Shown piece by piece: positions 52,537-61,946 of a DNA stretch of 64,000 nucleotides. The stretch is taken from NCBI GenBank assembly GCA_958295695.1, contig OY282363.1, forward strand, positions 2,608,225-2,672,224. Reading direction: 5' to 3'. The translations under genes were made by a program, and so were the position numbers. Position 1 is the first letter of the stretch, and every line of letters begins with the position of its first letter. Below the pieces are notes generated by a model. It saw only the letters and a program-made list of their open reading frames with translations, did no database searches and was not told the origin of the DNA. Origin of the DNA: an uncultured Alphaproteobacteria bacterium. Lineage in GTDB: Bacteria > Pseudomonadota > Alphaproteobacteria > SP197.

Positions 52537-53745
52537 TCATCGGCGCATCCCGTGGAAATGGGCCAACCAGGCGAAAAGAGACATCGCCAGCATCATCAGG
52601 ACCACCGGCAACGGACTGTCGGCGAGACTGTGGCCGATGATCGTGATCGCGACCGCGCCGGTCCCCATCTGCAGCGCGCCCGACAGGCCCGAGGCCGTCC
52701 CGGCGCGCGCGGGATCGACGCTGACCGCGCCGGCGAACCCGTTGGGCATGCTGAAGCCGTTGCCGACCGACATGGCGCCCGAAAGCAGGAAGAACAGCGC
52801 GAGGGTGAAACCGCCGGCCAGCAGCGTCGCCAGCATCGCGCAGGCGGCGGCGAGAGAGAACGTGGTCCCGATCGCGATCATCCGGTCCGATCCGACCCGC
52901 CGCCCGATCCGCGCGGACATGAAGTTTCCGGTCATGTAGCTGAGCGAGATCAGGACGAACCACCAGCCGTATTCCGAGGCCGACCGGCCGAAGAGATCGA
53001 CGGCGACCGCCGCGGCCCCGCCGAGAAAGCTGAAAAAGGACGCCGCCGTGAACGCGACCTGGAAGCTGTATCCCCGGAAGCGCCGGATGCGCAGCAACAT
53101 CCCGCAGCCCCTGACGATCTGTCCGAACGTCTCCGTCCGGCCGCGGGCCGGATGGGTCTCGTGCAGCAGCGCGAGGCAGGCCAGGGTCACGAGGACGCCG
53201 AAGGCCAGGATGAACCAGAACACCGACGGCCAACCGAACCACTCGTAGAGATAGCCGCCGACGACCGGACCGATCATGGGCGCGACGATCATGCCGGCCG
53301 TGACATAGGCGATCATCTGGGCGGCCCGTTCCCGGTCGTAGAGGTCGCGGACGATCGCGCGCGCCAGGACGATCCCCGCGCAACCGCCCAGCGCCTGCAA
53401 CGCGCGGCCCGCGATGAGCGGCGCGATGTCCCCGGCGAGCAGGCAGCACACCGACCCCGCCAGGAACACGGCGAGACCGGCCAGCAGCACCGGCCTGCGC
53501 CCGAAGCGGTCGGACAGCGGTCCGTAGGCGAGCTGGCCCACGGTCATGCCGACCAGATACGACGTCAACGACATCTGGGCGACGCCGAAGCTGACGCCGA
53601 AGTCGCGCGCCAGGCCCGGCATGGCCGGCACCAGCGCCTGGAGCGCGAACGGACCCAGCGATGTGGCCAGGATCAATACCCAGACCGGCGGGCGCCGCGT
53701 CGGGGCATCCACGCCTTGCGCGCGACGAACGGAACGATGGGCCAT
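52537..53745 (-). CDS. Bcr/CflA-family drug or solute exporter (MFS)
   Basis: The 402-residue major facilitator protein has twelve hydrophobic helices. The loop motif GQLAYGPLSDRFGRRPVLLAG and the motif GRALQALGGCAGIVLARAIVRDLY mark the Bcr/CflA (DHA1) branch, which exports drugs and small metabolites by proton antiport. ATG 53745 (MAHRSVRRAQG) is chosen; the frame upstream crosses the divergent dehydrogenase start. Substrate unknown. Confidence 0.9.
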   Translation of the reverse strand: MAHRSVRRAQGVDAPTRRPPVWVLILATSLGPFALQALVPAMPGLARDFGVSFGVAQMSLTSYLVGMTVGQLAYGPLSDRFGRRPVLLAGLAVFLAGSVCCLLAGDIAPLIAGRALQALGGCAGIVLARAIVRDLYDRERAAQMIAYVTAGMIVAPMIGPVVGGYLYEWFGWPSVFWFILAFGVLVTLACLALLHETHPARGRTETFGQIVRGCGMLLRIRRFRGYSFQVAFTAASFFSFLGGAAAVAVDLFGRSASEYGWWFVLISLSYMTGNFMSARIGRRVGSDRMIAIGTTFSLAAACAMLATLLAGGFTLALFFLLSGAMSVGNGFSMPNGFAGAVSVDPARAGTASGLSGALQMGTGAVAITIIGHSLADSPLPVVLMMLAMSLFAWLAHFHGMRR

Positions 53746-53884
53746 GGGACCTTTCGGGACGGCGGAGCGGTGGCGCCATAACACGGGACGCGCCCGGCGG
53801 GAAAACCTCGCCGCCCTCCGGGGCTTGTCCGCCGCGCGCGCCCGAAGCAGTGTTGCGCTTCCACCGGCCCGGAGCCTCGCGTCC

Positions 53885-56302
53885 ATGAAGTCCCACGCCC
53901 GTGTCGTCGTGATCGGCGGCGGCGTCCTCGGCTGCTCCATCGCCTACCACGTCGTCAAGGCCGGATGCTCCGATGTCCTCCTGCTCGAGCGCGCCGAGCT
54001 CACGGCGGGCTCCACCTGGCACGCCGCGGCCAACATCCACGCCATGCACGGCAACGCGAGCATCGCCCGGCTGCAGGACTACACCATCCGGATCTACGAG
54101 CGGCTGGAGGAGGAAACCGGCCAGTCCGTCGGGCTGCACCGTTGCGGCGGTCTCTATCTCGCCACGAGCCGGGAGCGCTTCGACGAGCTCAGGATCCAGC
54201 GCGCCCGCGCCCGCTATCTCAACCAGGATTTCGAGATCGTCGGACCCGACGAGATCGCCCGGCTCAACCCGCTGGTGAGGATGGACCGCGTCCTCGGCGG
54301 CATGTGGGGCGCGTCGGACGGCCATGTCGATCCCGCGGGCGTCACCCAGGCCTTCGCCAAGGGCGCCCGGATGGGCGGCGCGACGATCGAGCTCGCCTGC
54401 CCGGTCACGGGTCTCGTCCAACGCGGCGACGGCGGCTGGGACGTCGCCACGCCCAAGGGCGACGTGGTCGCCGAGACCGTCGTCAACGCCGCGGGCCTCT
54501 GGGCGCGCGAGGTCGCGGCGCTCGCCGGCTACACGCTCCCCCTCGTTCCCATGGAGCACCAGTACCTCGTCACGGACGCCGTGCCCGAGGTCGCCGCGCT
54601 CGACGGGGAGATGCCGCTCACCCGCGACCAGGACGGCGAGTTCTACCTGCGTCAGGAGCGCGACGGCCTGCTGATCGGCTGCTACGAACGCGAGGGCGTC
54701 CACTGGGCCGTCGACGGTACGCCGGACGACTTCGGCATGCAGCTCTTCCCCGACGACCTCGGGCGCATGGAGAGGAACATCGAAGCCGCCATCGACCTCG
54801 TGCCCTGCCTGGGCGCCGCCGGCGTCAGGCGCGCGGTCAACGGGCCGATGATCTGGTCGCCCGACGCCGCGGCGCTCGTCGGCCCGGTCCCCGGCCTCGT
54901 CAACCACTTCGTCGCGGCGGGCATGATCCCCGGGTTCAGCCAGAGCGCCGGCGTCGGCTGGGCGCTTGCCGACTGGATCCTCGAGGGCGATCCGCCCATC
55001 GACATGATGCCGCTCGACGTCAGCCGCTTCGGCGACTGGGCCACCAAGGACTACACCCTGGCCCGCACCGCCGAGAACTACGGCAAGCGCTTCGCCATCG
55101 CCTACCCGGCCGAGGAGCGCGAGGCGGGCCGGCCGCTCAAGACGCCGCCGATCTACGACCTCCTGAAGGCCGAGGGCGCGGTCTTCGGCGCCGGCTTCGG
55201 CTTCGAGCGCCCGCTGTGGTTCGCGCGCGACGGCGAGGAGCCGCGCGATGTCCTCACCTTCCGCCGGCCCAACTGGTTCGAGGCCGTCGGCCGCGAATGC
55301 CGCGCGCTCCGCGCCGGCGTAGGCCTCATGGAGATCTCGGGCTTCGCCAAGTACGAGATCGACGGGCCGGGCGCCGAGGCTTTTCTCGACCGGGTGCTCG
55401 CCTGCGGGCTGCCGCGCAAGGACGGCCGCACCGTCCTCGCGCCGATGCTCAACCGGAACGGCGGCGTCATCGGCGACTTCACCGTCACCCGCCTTTCGGA
55501 AAGCCGCTACTATCTCGTCGGCGCCGGCGCGGCCGAATGTTTCCACCTGCGCCATTTCGCCAACCACATGCCCGGAACCGGCGTCGACCTGCGCCCGGTC
55601 ACGCTCGCCCGCGCGGGCCTCGCCATCTCCGGCCCGAACGCCCGCGCGCTCCTGTCGCGGCTGACCGGCGAGGATGTCTCGAACGAGGCGTTCCGGTTCC
55701 TCGGCGCGCGCGACATGGAGGTCGCCGGCGCGCCCTGCCGCGTCATGCGGATCGCGTTCACCGGCGACCTCGGCTATGAGTTCCACGTGCCCGCGGAACA
55801 CCAGCGCGCACTCTATCGCGCGCTTCGCGCGGCGGGCGAGGACCTCGGCCTCGCGCTCTGCGGCGCCCGCGCCCTCGACAGCCTGCGGCTGGAGAAGGGC
55901 TACGGCCGCTGGGGCAGCGAGTACACCGCCGACACGACGCCGGCCGAAGCCGGCCTCGACCGTTTCGTCGCCATGGACAAGGGCGACTTCATCGGCCGCG
56001 AGGCGCTCGTGCGCGCCGGCAACGAGGGCCCGCGCTACAGGATCGCCACCATGATCGTCGACGCCGCCGACGCCGACTGCTGGGGCAACGAGCCGGTGCT
56101 GAAGAACGGCGAGGTCATCGGGGTCGTGTCGTCGGGCGGCTACGGCCACCATGTCGGACGCTCCATAGCCATGGTCTACCTGGACCCCGATATCGCGGAA
56201 GACCAGGGCGACCTCTCGGTCGAGATCCTCGGCGAGATGCGTCCGGCGACGATCGCCGCCGAAGCGCCGTTCGATCCGGCGAACGAGCGGCTGCGCGGGT
56301 GA
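53885..56302 (+). CDS. Dimethylglycine/sarcosine dehydrogenase with folate domains
   Basis: The 805-residue protein has an N-terminal FAD domain (VVVIGGGVLGCSIAYHVV), GSTWHAAAN with the His (residue 46) that carries covalent FAD in mammalian homologues, a linker domain, and C-terminal GcvT-type folate-binding domains (GFAKYEIDGPGAEAFLDRVL, then ALDSLRLEKGYGRWGSEYTADTTPAEAGL). Such enzymes demethylate dimethylglycine or sarcosine and load the methyl carbon on tetrahydrofolate. It is divergent from the MFS gene and followed by two cytochrome c genes. Dimethylglycine and sarcosine cannot be told apart by eye. Confidence 0.9.
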   Translation: MKSHARVVVIGGGVLGCSIAYHVVKAGCSDVLLLERAELTAGSTWHAAANIHAMHGNASIARLQDYTIRIYERLEEETGQSVGLHRCGGLYLATSRERFDELRIQRARARYLNQDFEIVGPDEIARLNPLVRMDRVLGGMWGASDGHVDPAGVTQAFAKGARMGGATIELACPVTGLVQRGDGGWDVATPKGDVVAETVVNAAGLWAREVAALAGYTLPLVPMEHQYLVTDAVPEVAALDGEMPLTRDQDGEFYLRQERDGLLIGCYEREGVHWAVDGTPDDFGMQLFPDDLGRMERNIEAAIDLVPCLGAAGVRRAVNGPMIWSPDAAALVGPVPGLVNHFVAAGMIPGFSQSAGVGWALADWILEGDPPIDMMPLDVSRFGDWATKDYTLARTAENYGKRFAIAYPAEEREAGRPLKTPPIYDLLKAEGAVFGAGFGFERPLWFARDGEEPRDVLTFRRPNWFEAVGRECRALRAGVGLMEISGFAKYEIDGPGAEAFLDRVLACGLPRKDGRTVLAPMLNRNGGVIGDFTVTRLSESRYYLVGAGAAECFHLRHFANHMPGTGVDLRPVTLARAGLAISGPNARALLSRLTGEDVSNEAFRFLGARDMEVAGAPCRVMRIAFTGDLGYEFHVPAEHQRALYRALRAAGEDLGLALCGARALDSLRLEKGYGRWGSEYTADTTPAEAGLDRFVAMDKGDFIGREALVRAGNEGPRYRIATMIVDAADADCWGNEPVLKNGEVIGVVSSGGYGHHVGRSIAMVYLDPDIAEDQGDLSVEILGEMRPATIAAEAPFDPANERLRG

Positions 56303-56430
56303 GCGCCGGGCCGGTGTCCCGGCGGCCGCGCCGTTCACGGTCCCGCCGCATGACAACGGCCGCGCCGGACTGCTACGCTCCTTCCAGGCGACGGGACCTT
56401 CGCGCCACGAGGACGAGGGGGAGAGACACG

Positions 56431-56922
56431 ATGCCGATCGGGGTTCGGAAAGTTCTGGGCGTCTGCGCTCTGTGCTGCGCCATTCTCTTGGCGCCGACGC
56501 TGGCCATGACCCACGCGAGCCAGGAGGAGGCGGACACGGCCATCGCGGCGCGCCACGGCTTCATGCTGATCGTCGTCCGGGAGACCGGTCCGCTGTTCGC
56601 CATGGCCAAGGGCGACGTCGCCTACGACGCCGAGGCCGCGGCCTCCAGCGCGGCGAATCTCGATGCGCTCGCGCGCTACGATATCGGCCGCCTGTTCATC
56701 GAGGGCACGTCCAGGTCCGAGATGCCGGGCAAGACGCGGGCCCTGATGGCGATCTGGGACGACAGGGCGGGTTTCGACCGGGCCTACGCCGACATGCAGG
56801 CCTCGACCGCCGCCCTGGCGGTCGAGGCCGGAAAGGGGAAGGAGGCCCTGGTCGCGGCCGCGACCGCGCTGGGCCGGACATGCGGCAACTGCCACAGGAC
56901 CTTCCGGGCCAGGGAGCACTGA
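56431..56922 (+). CDS. Cytochrome c556-like protein
   Basis: The 163-residue protein has a signal peptide (VLGVCALCCAILLAPTLAMTHA), a four-helix bundle body and a heme site CGNCH at residues 151-155 just before the C-terminus, as in the cytochrome c556/c' class. A GGGGGAGAG ribosome site precedes ATG 56431. It lies 40 bases before the next cytochrome gene, on the same strand, so the two are likely to be exported and used together. Heme ligation by a Met in the first helix is likely but unproven. Confidence 0.87.
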   Translation: MPIGVRKVLGVCALCCAILLAPTLAMTHASQEEADTAIAARHGFMLIVVRETGPLFAMAKGDVAYDAEAAASSAANLDALARYDIGRLFIEGTSRSEMPGKTRALMAIWDDRAGFDRAYADMQASTAALAVEAGKGKEALVAAATALGRTCGNCHRTFRAREH

Positions 56923-56962
56923 GCGGCGCCCGGACACCCGCCGCCGCGCATGTCCGGCGGCC

Positions 56963-57895
56963 ATGAGCGGGAGACGCCCGCGGCTCGGTCTGGCGGCCGT
57001 CGTCCTGCTCGCCGCCCTCGCGACGGGGGGCCTCTGGCTGCTCGCGGCGCCCGCGACGCTGACGGCGGCGGACTTGCCCGACCGCGACGCCGACCCGGAG
57101 CGCGGACGGATCGTGTTCCACGCCTCGGGCTGCAACTCCTGCCACGCCGCGCCGGGGGCCGAGGACGGGGATAGGCTCGTTCTGGCCGGCGGGCTTGCGC
57201 TGGAAACGCCGTTCGGAACCTTCCGCGCGCCCAACATCTCGCCCGACCCCGTGCACGGCATCGGCGGCTGGAGCGATCTGGAGTTCGCGAACGCGGTCGC
57301 GCGCGGCGTCGCGCCCGACGGCGGCCACTACTATCCGGCCTTCCCCTACGTGTCCTACCAGCGGATGACGCTCGGGGACGTGCTCGACCTCAAGGCGTTC
57401 ATGGACACCCTGCCGGCCGCGTCGGGCGACGCGCCCGGCCACGATCTGCCCCTTCCCTTACGCCTGCGCCGCGGCATCGGGCTGTGGAAGCTGCTCGCCA
57501 TGGACGAAAAGCCGTTCGCCCCGCCGCCGGGCGCGGACGAACGGCTCGCCCGCGGCGCCTACCTCGTGAACGGGCCCGGCCATTGCGGCGAATGCCACAC
57601 GCCACGGACCCTGCTGGGCGCGCCGGACGCCGGGCGGGCTTTCTCGGGCGGTCCGGCGCCGGAGGGCGACGGCATCGTCCCCAACATCACGCCGCACGAG
57701 GACGGCATCGGCGACTGGACCGTGGGCGACATCGAGGCCGCGTTGAAGACCGGACTGTTGCCCGGTTTCGAGACCTTCGGCGGCGCCATGGCGTCGGTCC
57801 AGGAGAACATGGCCCTGTTGAGCGAGGAGGACCGGGAGGCGATCGCGGTCTATCTGCTGTCGCTGCCGCCGAAGCCGAGCTGGTGGAAGGACTGA
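56963..57895 (+). CDS. Di-heme c-type cytochrome
   Basis: The 310-residue protein has an N-terminal membrane anchor or signal (LGLAAVVLLAALATGGLWLL) and two heme sites, CNSCH (57-61) and CGECH (208-212), with NISPDPVHGIGGWSDLEF and NITPHEDGIGDWTVGDIEAAL. This pattern is that of the cytochrome subunits of membrane dehydrogenases such as alcohol dehydrogenase. No catalytic dehydrogenase subunit lies next to it apart from the dimethylglycine-type gene, which uses ETF in known cases. Its partner is therefore unclear. Confidence 0.88.
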   Translation: MSGRRPRLGLAAVVLLAALATGGLWLLAAPATLTAADLPDRDADPERGRIVFHASGCNSCHAAPGAEDGDRLVLAGGLALETPFGTFRAPNISPDPVHGIGGWSDLEFANAVARGVAPDGGHYYPAFPYVSYQRMTLGDVLDLKAFMDTLPAASGDAPGHDLPLPLRLRRGIGLWKLLAMDEKPFAPPPGADERLARGAYLVNGPGHCGECHTPRTLLGAPDAGRAFSGGPAPEGDGIVPNITPHEDGIGDWTVGDIEAALKTGLLPGFETFGGAMASVQENMALLSEEDREAIAVYLLSLPPKPSWWKD

Positions 57896-58089
57896 ACGGC
57901 TCCGTTCCGGCCCCTCGTCCGCCTCACGCCGACGCCCGCCCGCGCCCCGCCTGCGTCGCCCGGCGCCGTGCGGCGATCGGGCGGTCGCTCTCCGGCGCCG
58001 GACCGATCGGCAGATCCGGATGGAAGTTCCAGCCGGGCCGCGCTTCTCCGAATCCCGGTTTCGCTCGCCGCCATGGCGCTCCTTCCGTC

Positions 58090-58147
58090 CATGACGTGTC
58101 CGTCTTCGACGGAATCGCCATGGCTTGCCTGTCGCTCGCGGCGGGCG
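58090..58147. repeat. Palindromic intergenic repeat, family A, copy 3
   Basis: CATGACGTGTCCGTC/GACGGAATCGCCATG forms an imperfect stem with a TTC loop, followed by GGCTTGCCTGTCGCTCGCGG, the string shared with copy 2, and GCGGGCGG. It lies between the convergent cytochrome and GFA genes. The remaining intergenic bases show nothing else. Confidence 0.78.
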
Positions 58148-58163
58148 GCCTCGCGGGCCCGCG

Positions 58164-58607
58164 TCAACTCCCGGCCGGCCCGTGGCGCAGGGGCGCGCCG
58201 ACGCCGGGGAAGCCCTCGTAGCGCGGCAGGTCGTCGGCCACCTCCATCCAGGAGATGCGCTCGACATCGAAGGCGTGGGCCGTCGGCCTCAGCGTGTCCG
58301 GCTCGTCGAAGGCGCTGATGTGAAGCTCGACGATCGGGCCCAGCTCGCCGCCGTCGCCCTCCCACGTCAGCGGCGTGCCGCAGTCGCCGCAGAACGCGCG
58401 CCGAACGCCGGGCGACGAATTGTGGAACTTCCGCCCGGTCCCGCCGAACGCGACCTGCCCGGCCTTGTAGCCCGCCAGCGTGACGACCGCCGCGCCGTTG
58501 TGCTTGCGGCAACTGTGGCAGTGGCAATGGGTCACGTCGAAGGGGTCGCCCTTCGCCTCGAAGCGGACGGCGCCGCACATGCAGCCGCCGGTTCTGGTCT
58601 CGGTCAT
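58164..58607 (-). CDS. GFA-family zinc protein (formaldehyde-activating enzyme-like)
   Basis: The 147-residue protein has the two zinc sites of the GFA/CENP-V fold: GGCMCGAVRFEAKG with THCHCHSCRKHNGAA, and FCGDCGTPLTWEG. True S-(hydroxymethyl)glutathione synthase is one member, but many paralogues have no known reaction. Start ATG 58607 lies after ATTTGG-poor sequence with GGGAGCG as a ribosome site. It is 165 bases downstream of the glmL-type gene, with no clear terminator between. Confidence 0.86.
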   Translation of the reverse strand: MTETRTGGCMCGAVRFEAKGDPFDVTHCHCHSCRKHNGAAVVTLAGYKAGQVAFGGTGRKFHNSSPGVRRAFCGDCGTPLTWEGDGGELGPIVELHISAFDEPDTLRPTAHAFDVERISWMEVADDLPRYEGFPGVGAPLRHGPAGS

Positions 58608-58772
58608 CGTTTCGCTCCCATGATCGAGCGGCCCCGCCCCGATGGCGCGCCATTCATGCGAGCCGCCATTCTGCCCCCATGCGCCCACGCGCGCCACCCC
58701 GGCGGGCCGAGCCTGCCGCGGGGGGCGCCGGAGGTCGAGCGACCGGCGCCGGAGCTCGCCGCAAGGCCCGCG

Positions 58773-60161
58773 CTAACCCAGCCCCAACTCCGACGTCATG
58801 AGGCGGAAGGCCGCGTCGGGATCCCGCCCGGCCAACAGGCCGGCGGCGGCCAGGACGTAGCTCCGGTCCGTCGCGACCGCCGGACCGGCGGGCGTCAGGG
58901 CGCCCCTCTCGCGCCGTCCAAGGGCCCGGGACACGGTGTCGGCGCCCCGTCCGTCCCGCGCCAGCATCCCGCCCGTTCCGATCAGCATGGGAACCTGCCT
59001 GAGATCGGGTCCTTCCTGGACGAAGCGCGTACCCTGGTTCGGCACATAGACGGTCGAGAGCCGGCCGCAATGCCGGCGCAGCGCATGGGTCAGGCACGAC
59101 ACCGCGAGCGAGCGGTCGAACGCCCGGTGCTCGTCCGTCGCCGCGAGGAACCCGGGCGCCTCCCGGCGCGCGCGGCATCGCCGCTCGAGATCGCCGTCGG
59201 CGAGTCCGGTTTCCCGGCGAAGCCACGCGCGGTCGGCGTCGAGAACCGCGGGGGCGTTCCAGCGCATCCCAAGGTCGCCCTGCACGGTCCTGGCCAGCGG
59301 CAGGGGCGGCAGGCCCTTCGGCGCGACGCCGACCGGGAGCGGGCGCGGGGCGACCGAGGAATGCACGTCGGTCGTCGCGCCGCCGATGTCGAGGACCGCG
59401 AGGTCGCCGAGCCCGCCCCTTCCCTTCGGTCCCCGCGAGAGCAGCTCCGTCGCGACCAGCACCGCTTCGGGAGTCGGCATCGCCACCGTCTCGCCGAACT
59501 CCGCCGCCCCGGAGAGCCCCTTGCCCACGATCACATGTTCGATGAAAAGCGCGCGAATCGCCGCGCGGGCCGGCTCGATGTCGAGACGGTCGATGTCGGG
59601 CAGCACATTGGCGACGACACGGACCGTCGCGCCCCCTTCCTCCAGCCGTCGCGCCACGTCGTCGGCGACATCGCGGTTGCAGGCGACAATGACGCGCCCA
59701 CCGGGCTTCGCGCGCGCCAAGGCGTCGGCGTTGGCCAGGATCTGCCGCGCCTGCCCGCCGTCCGTGCCGCCCGAGAACAGGACGATATCGGGCCGGGCCG
59801 CGCGCAGAACCGCGAGATCGGCGTTCCGCAACCGTCCCGCGAGTACGAGATCGACCCTGGCGCCGGCGTTGAGGGCGGCCTGCCGGGCGGCGGCGGCCGT
59901 GTAGTCGCCGACGAGGCCGACGGCGGCCACACGCAAGCCGCCGCCGGCGCTCGAGGCCGCGATCCGGTCGACAACGCGGCACGCCCCACCGGTCTTCCCG
60001 AGCGCGGCGCCGAGCGCGGCGGCGTAACCCTCCATCACGTCGGTCGAGACCGTCGTCGGGACGGCCGCCGACGCGACTCGGCGTCCGGTCCCGGATGCGA
60101 CCAGGGTCAGCTTGGTGAACGTGCTCCCGAAGTCCGCGAGCGCGACGACGTCGATGGCCAC
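58773..60161 (-). CDS. glmL: GlmL/MutL-type reactivating ATPase for a B12 mutase
   Basis: The 462-residue actin/HSP70-fold protein has ADFGSTFTKLTLV at the N-terminus, VGLVGDYTAAAARQA, VLFSGGTDGGQARQI and LAVLDIGGATTDVHS, the MutL signature. Characterised relatives accompany glutamate mutase and B12 aminomutases and are thought to exchange damaged cobalamin. ATG 60161 is six bases after the B12-protein stop, so it is in the same operon. It names the class of its partner but not the substrate. Confidence 0.88.
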   Translation of the reverse strand: MAIDVVALADFGSTFTKLTLVASGTGRRVASAAVPTTVSTDVMEGYAAALGAALGKTGGACRVVDRIAASSAGGGLRVAAVGLVGDYTAAAARQAALNAGARVDLVLAGRLRNADLAVLRAARPDIVLFSGGTDGGQARQILANADALARAKPGGRVIVACNRDVADDVARRLEEGGATVRVVANVLPDIDRLDIEPARAAIRALFIEHVIVGKGLSGAAEFGETVAMPTPEAVLVATELLSRGPKGRGGLGDLAVLDIGGATTDVHSSVAPRPLPVGVAPKGLPPLPLARTVQGDLGMRWNAPAVLDADRAWLRRETGLADGDLERRCRARREAPGFLAATDEHRAFDRSLAVSCLTHALRRHCGRLSTVYVPNQGTRFVQEGPDLRQVPMLIGTGGMLARDGRGADTVSRALGRRERGALTPAGPAVATDRSYVLAAAGLLAGRDPDAAFRLMTSELGLG

Positions 60162-60167
60162 CCCGCC

Positions 60168-61931
60168 TTAGTGCGGCCCGATCGCGCCCACCGCCCCGAC
60201 CAGCACGTCGATCGAGTCCGGCGTCGCGATCCCGAGTCGGCCGAGGTCGTCGCGCACGTCGACCGGAACGTCGGAGCCCTCGATGTCCTCGTTGAGCACG
60301 CCGCCCATGAAAACCGGGACGTCCATGTCGGCGGCCCGCAACTCGTCCATCAGCTTCCTCCCGAACGACCGCGCGACTCCGTTGTGGGTCGTGATCACGA
60401 TGGCCTCGGCGTCGGTCTCGAGCGCGACCTCGACGATATCCTCGGGATCCTTGTTGATGCCGCAGTCGATCACCTTGCCGCCGACCGCGTCGAAGGTGGA
60501 GGTCAGCAGGAACTTGGCGAACTCGTGCACGTCCGTCGAGGCGACCAGGATCCTGCGCCCCCTGCAGCCCGGCGCCTCGCCGCGCTCGGCGAGTCCGTCG
60601 AGCAGCTCCTTGCGCTTCCGCATGGTCTGGCTCACCAGATCGGTGCCCAAGACGGGCTTGCGTCCGCGGATCTGGTCGTCGTCGCGCTCGCCGGCGCCGA
60701 ACATTTCCTCGCAGGTCTCCGGCCCCAGGCGCTTCATGACCAGAAGCACGCGGCCGGGGTCCTTCGTGTCGACGCCCATCTGCTCCATGGCGTCGAGCGC
60801 GTTGCGGAAGAACCTGCGCCCGCCCTCGACCAGCCGGTCGCGCATGGCCTCGATCTTCTCCCAGTCGACATAAGGGTCGATCATCGGCACGTAGTCGTCG
60901 CACTTGCGGCTGATCGACTGGACCTGGGCGACCTCCTGCCAAGTCGGGATGCGCTCGGTTTCGGTGACGGGCACGGCCAACGGAGCGCAGCCCAGCCTGT
61001 AGCGCATGTCCGTCATCTTGACGTACATGAGGTCGTTCACCAAGACGGCCATGTTGGCGTCGAAATCCCGTGTGTTGCCGATCGTGTCGCCCTGGAGGAA
61101 CGAGATCGGCACCCTGTCCGGATTGACGGCCTCGAGCGCCAGGGTGACGGCCGACTTGACGATCGGGTTCTGGGTCAGGCCGCCCCAGGAGCTGGCGTAG
61201 GCGGCGCCCATGAGGTCCTCGACGACGTAACGCTCCAGCATCGCCCAGCCGATGTAGCTCGCGTAGTCGTGGAACACGCCGGGATAGCCGTCCTCCAGAT
61301 AGGAATCGAAGACGACGCCCCTGTCCTTCTTGGACGCCAGGACGCCGCCCGCCCTGAGCACGTTGCGGAGCTGGCTCGTCTCGTCGTCCCAGTAAGGCCA
61401 GCGCCACGTGTACTGGCTGACCACGCCGATGGTGGTGATGCCCACGCGCAGCGCGTCGAGCGCGTTGTCGAGCGAGCCCGGACCGCCGATCATGTTGTCG
61501 GCGGCCTCCGGCTGGATCGGGACCGTGTGGGTCATCTCCCACCAGTCCTGCTCGGTCCACAGGCACGGCCCCGTCTCCTGCGGCGCCTCGCGGCGCTTGT
61601 CCTTGGGCAGGCCCATGCGCCGTTCGGCGATCAGGTTGAAGCGGTCCGGCGGACGGATTCCGCGCGACAGGGCGTCCTCGTAGATATTGGCCATGGCCTC
61701 CCGGGTCTCGGACCACGTGTTGAGGCCGATGTTCATGCAGGTGCAGGGTATGGACCGCTCCCTGGCGATCTCCCGCCAGCCCCGTTCGGAGACGACCCCC
61801 TTCTCCTCGCAGTAGAGCGAAAGCCCCATCTCGACGGTCTCGCCCAGCGCCCTGCCCTCGGCGACGACCTCCCGCCCGTCGGGCAGATCCTCCGGGATCA
61901 GGTCCGCGATGTCGACGGCGCGCACGTCCAT
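60168..61931 (-). CDS. Uncharacterised B12-binding mutase-like protein
   Basis: The 587-residue protein has a C-terminal Rossmann-like domain (about 459-587): RILVASTDVHEFAKFLL, GGKVIDCGINKDPEDIV, EAIVITTHNG and VPVFMGGVLNE. It parallels glutamate mutase subunit S (DCHAVGNK, NIGVLSPQEV, ILVSSLYGQG, YVGGN). Asp467 and His469 of the DxHxxG motif are kept; the Gly is Ala472. Residues about 140-420 look like a barrel (GGPGSLDNALDALRVG, SSWGGLTQNPIVKSAVTLAL, FLQGDTIGNTRDFDAN) that I cannot place in a known mutase. Location before glmL and after an SDR and a binding protein points to a new carbon-skeleton or amino-group mutase. Confidence 0.72.
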   Translation of the reverse strand: MDVRAVDIADLIPEDLPDGREVVAEGRALGETVEMGLSLYCEEKGVVSERGWREIARERSIPCTCMNIGLNTWSETREAMANIYEDALSRGIRPPDRFNLIAERRMGLPKDKRREAPQETGPCLWTEQDWWEMTHTVPIQPEAADNMIGGPGSLDNALDALRVGITTIGVVSQYTWRWPYWDDETSQLRNVLRAGGVLASKKDRGVVFDSYLEDGYPGVFHDYASYIGWAMLERYVVEDLMGAAYASSWGGLTQNPIVKSAVTLALEAVNPDRVPISFLQGDTIGNTRDFDANMAVLVNDLMYVKMTDMRYRLGCAPLAVPVTETERIPTWQEVAQVQSISRKCDDYVPMIDPYVDWEKIEAMRDRLVEGGRRFFRNALDAMEQMGVDTKDPGRVLLVMKRLGPETCEEMFGAGERDDDQIRGRKPVLGTDLVSQTMRKRKELLDGLAERGEAPGCRGRRILVASTDVHEFAKFLLTSTFDAVGGKVIDCGINKDPEDIVEVALETDAEAIVITTHNGVARSFGRKLMDELRAADMDVPVFMGGVLNEDIEGSDVPVDVRDDLGRLGIATPDSIDVLVGAVGAIGPH

Positions 61932-61946
61932 GGCCGGCGTCCTCCC

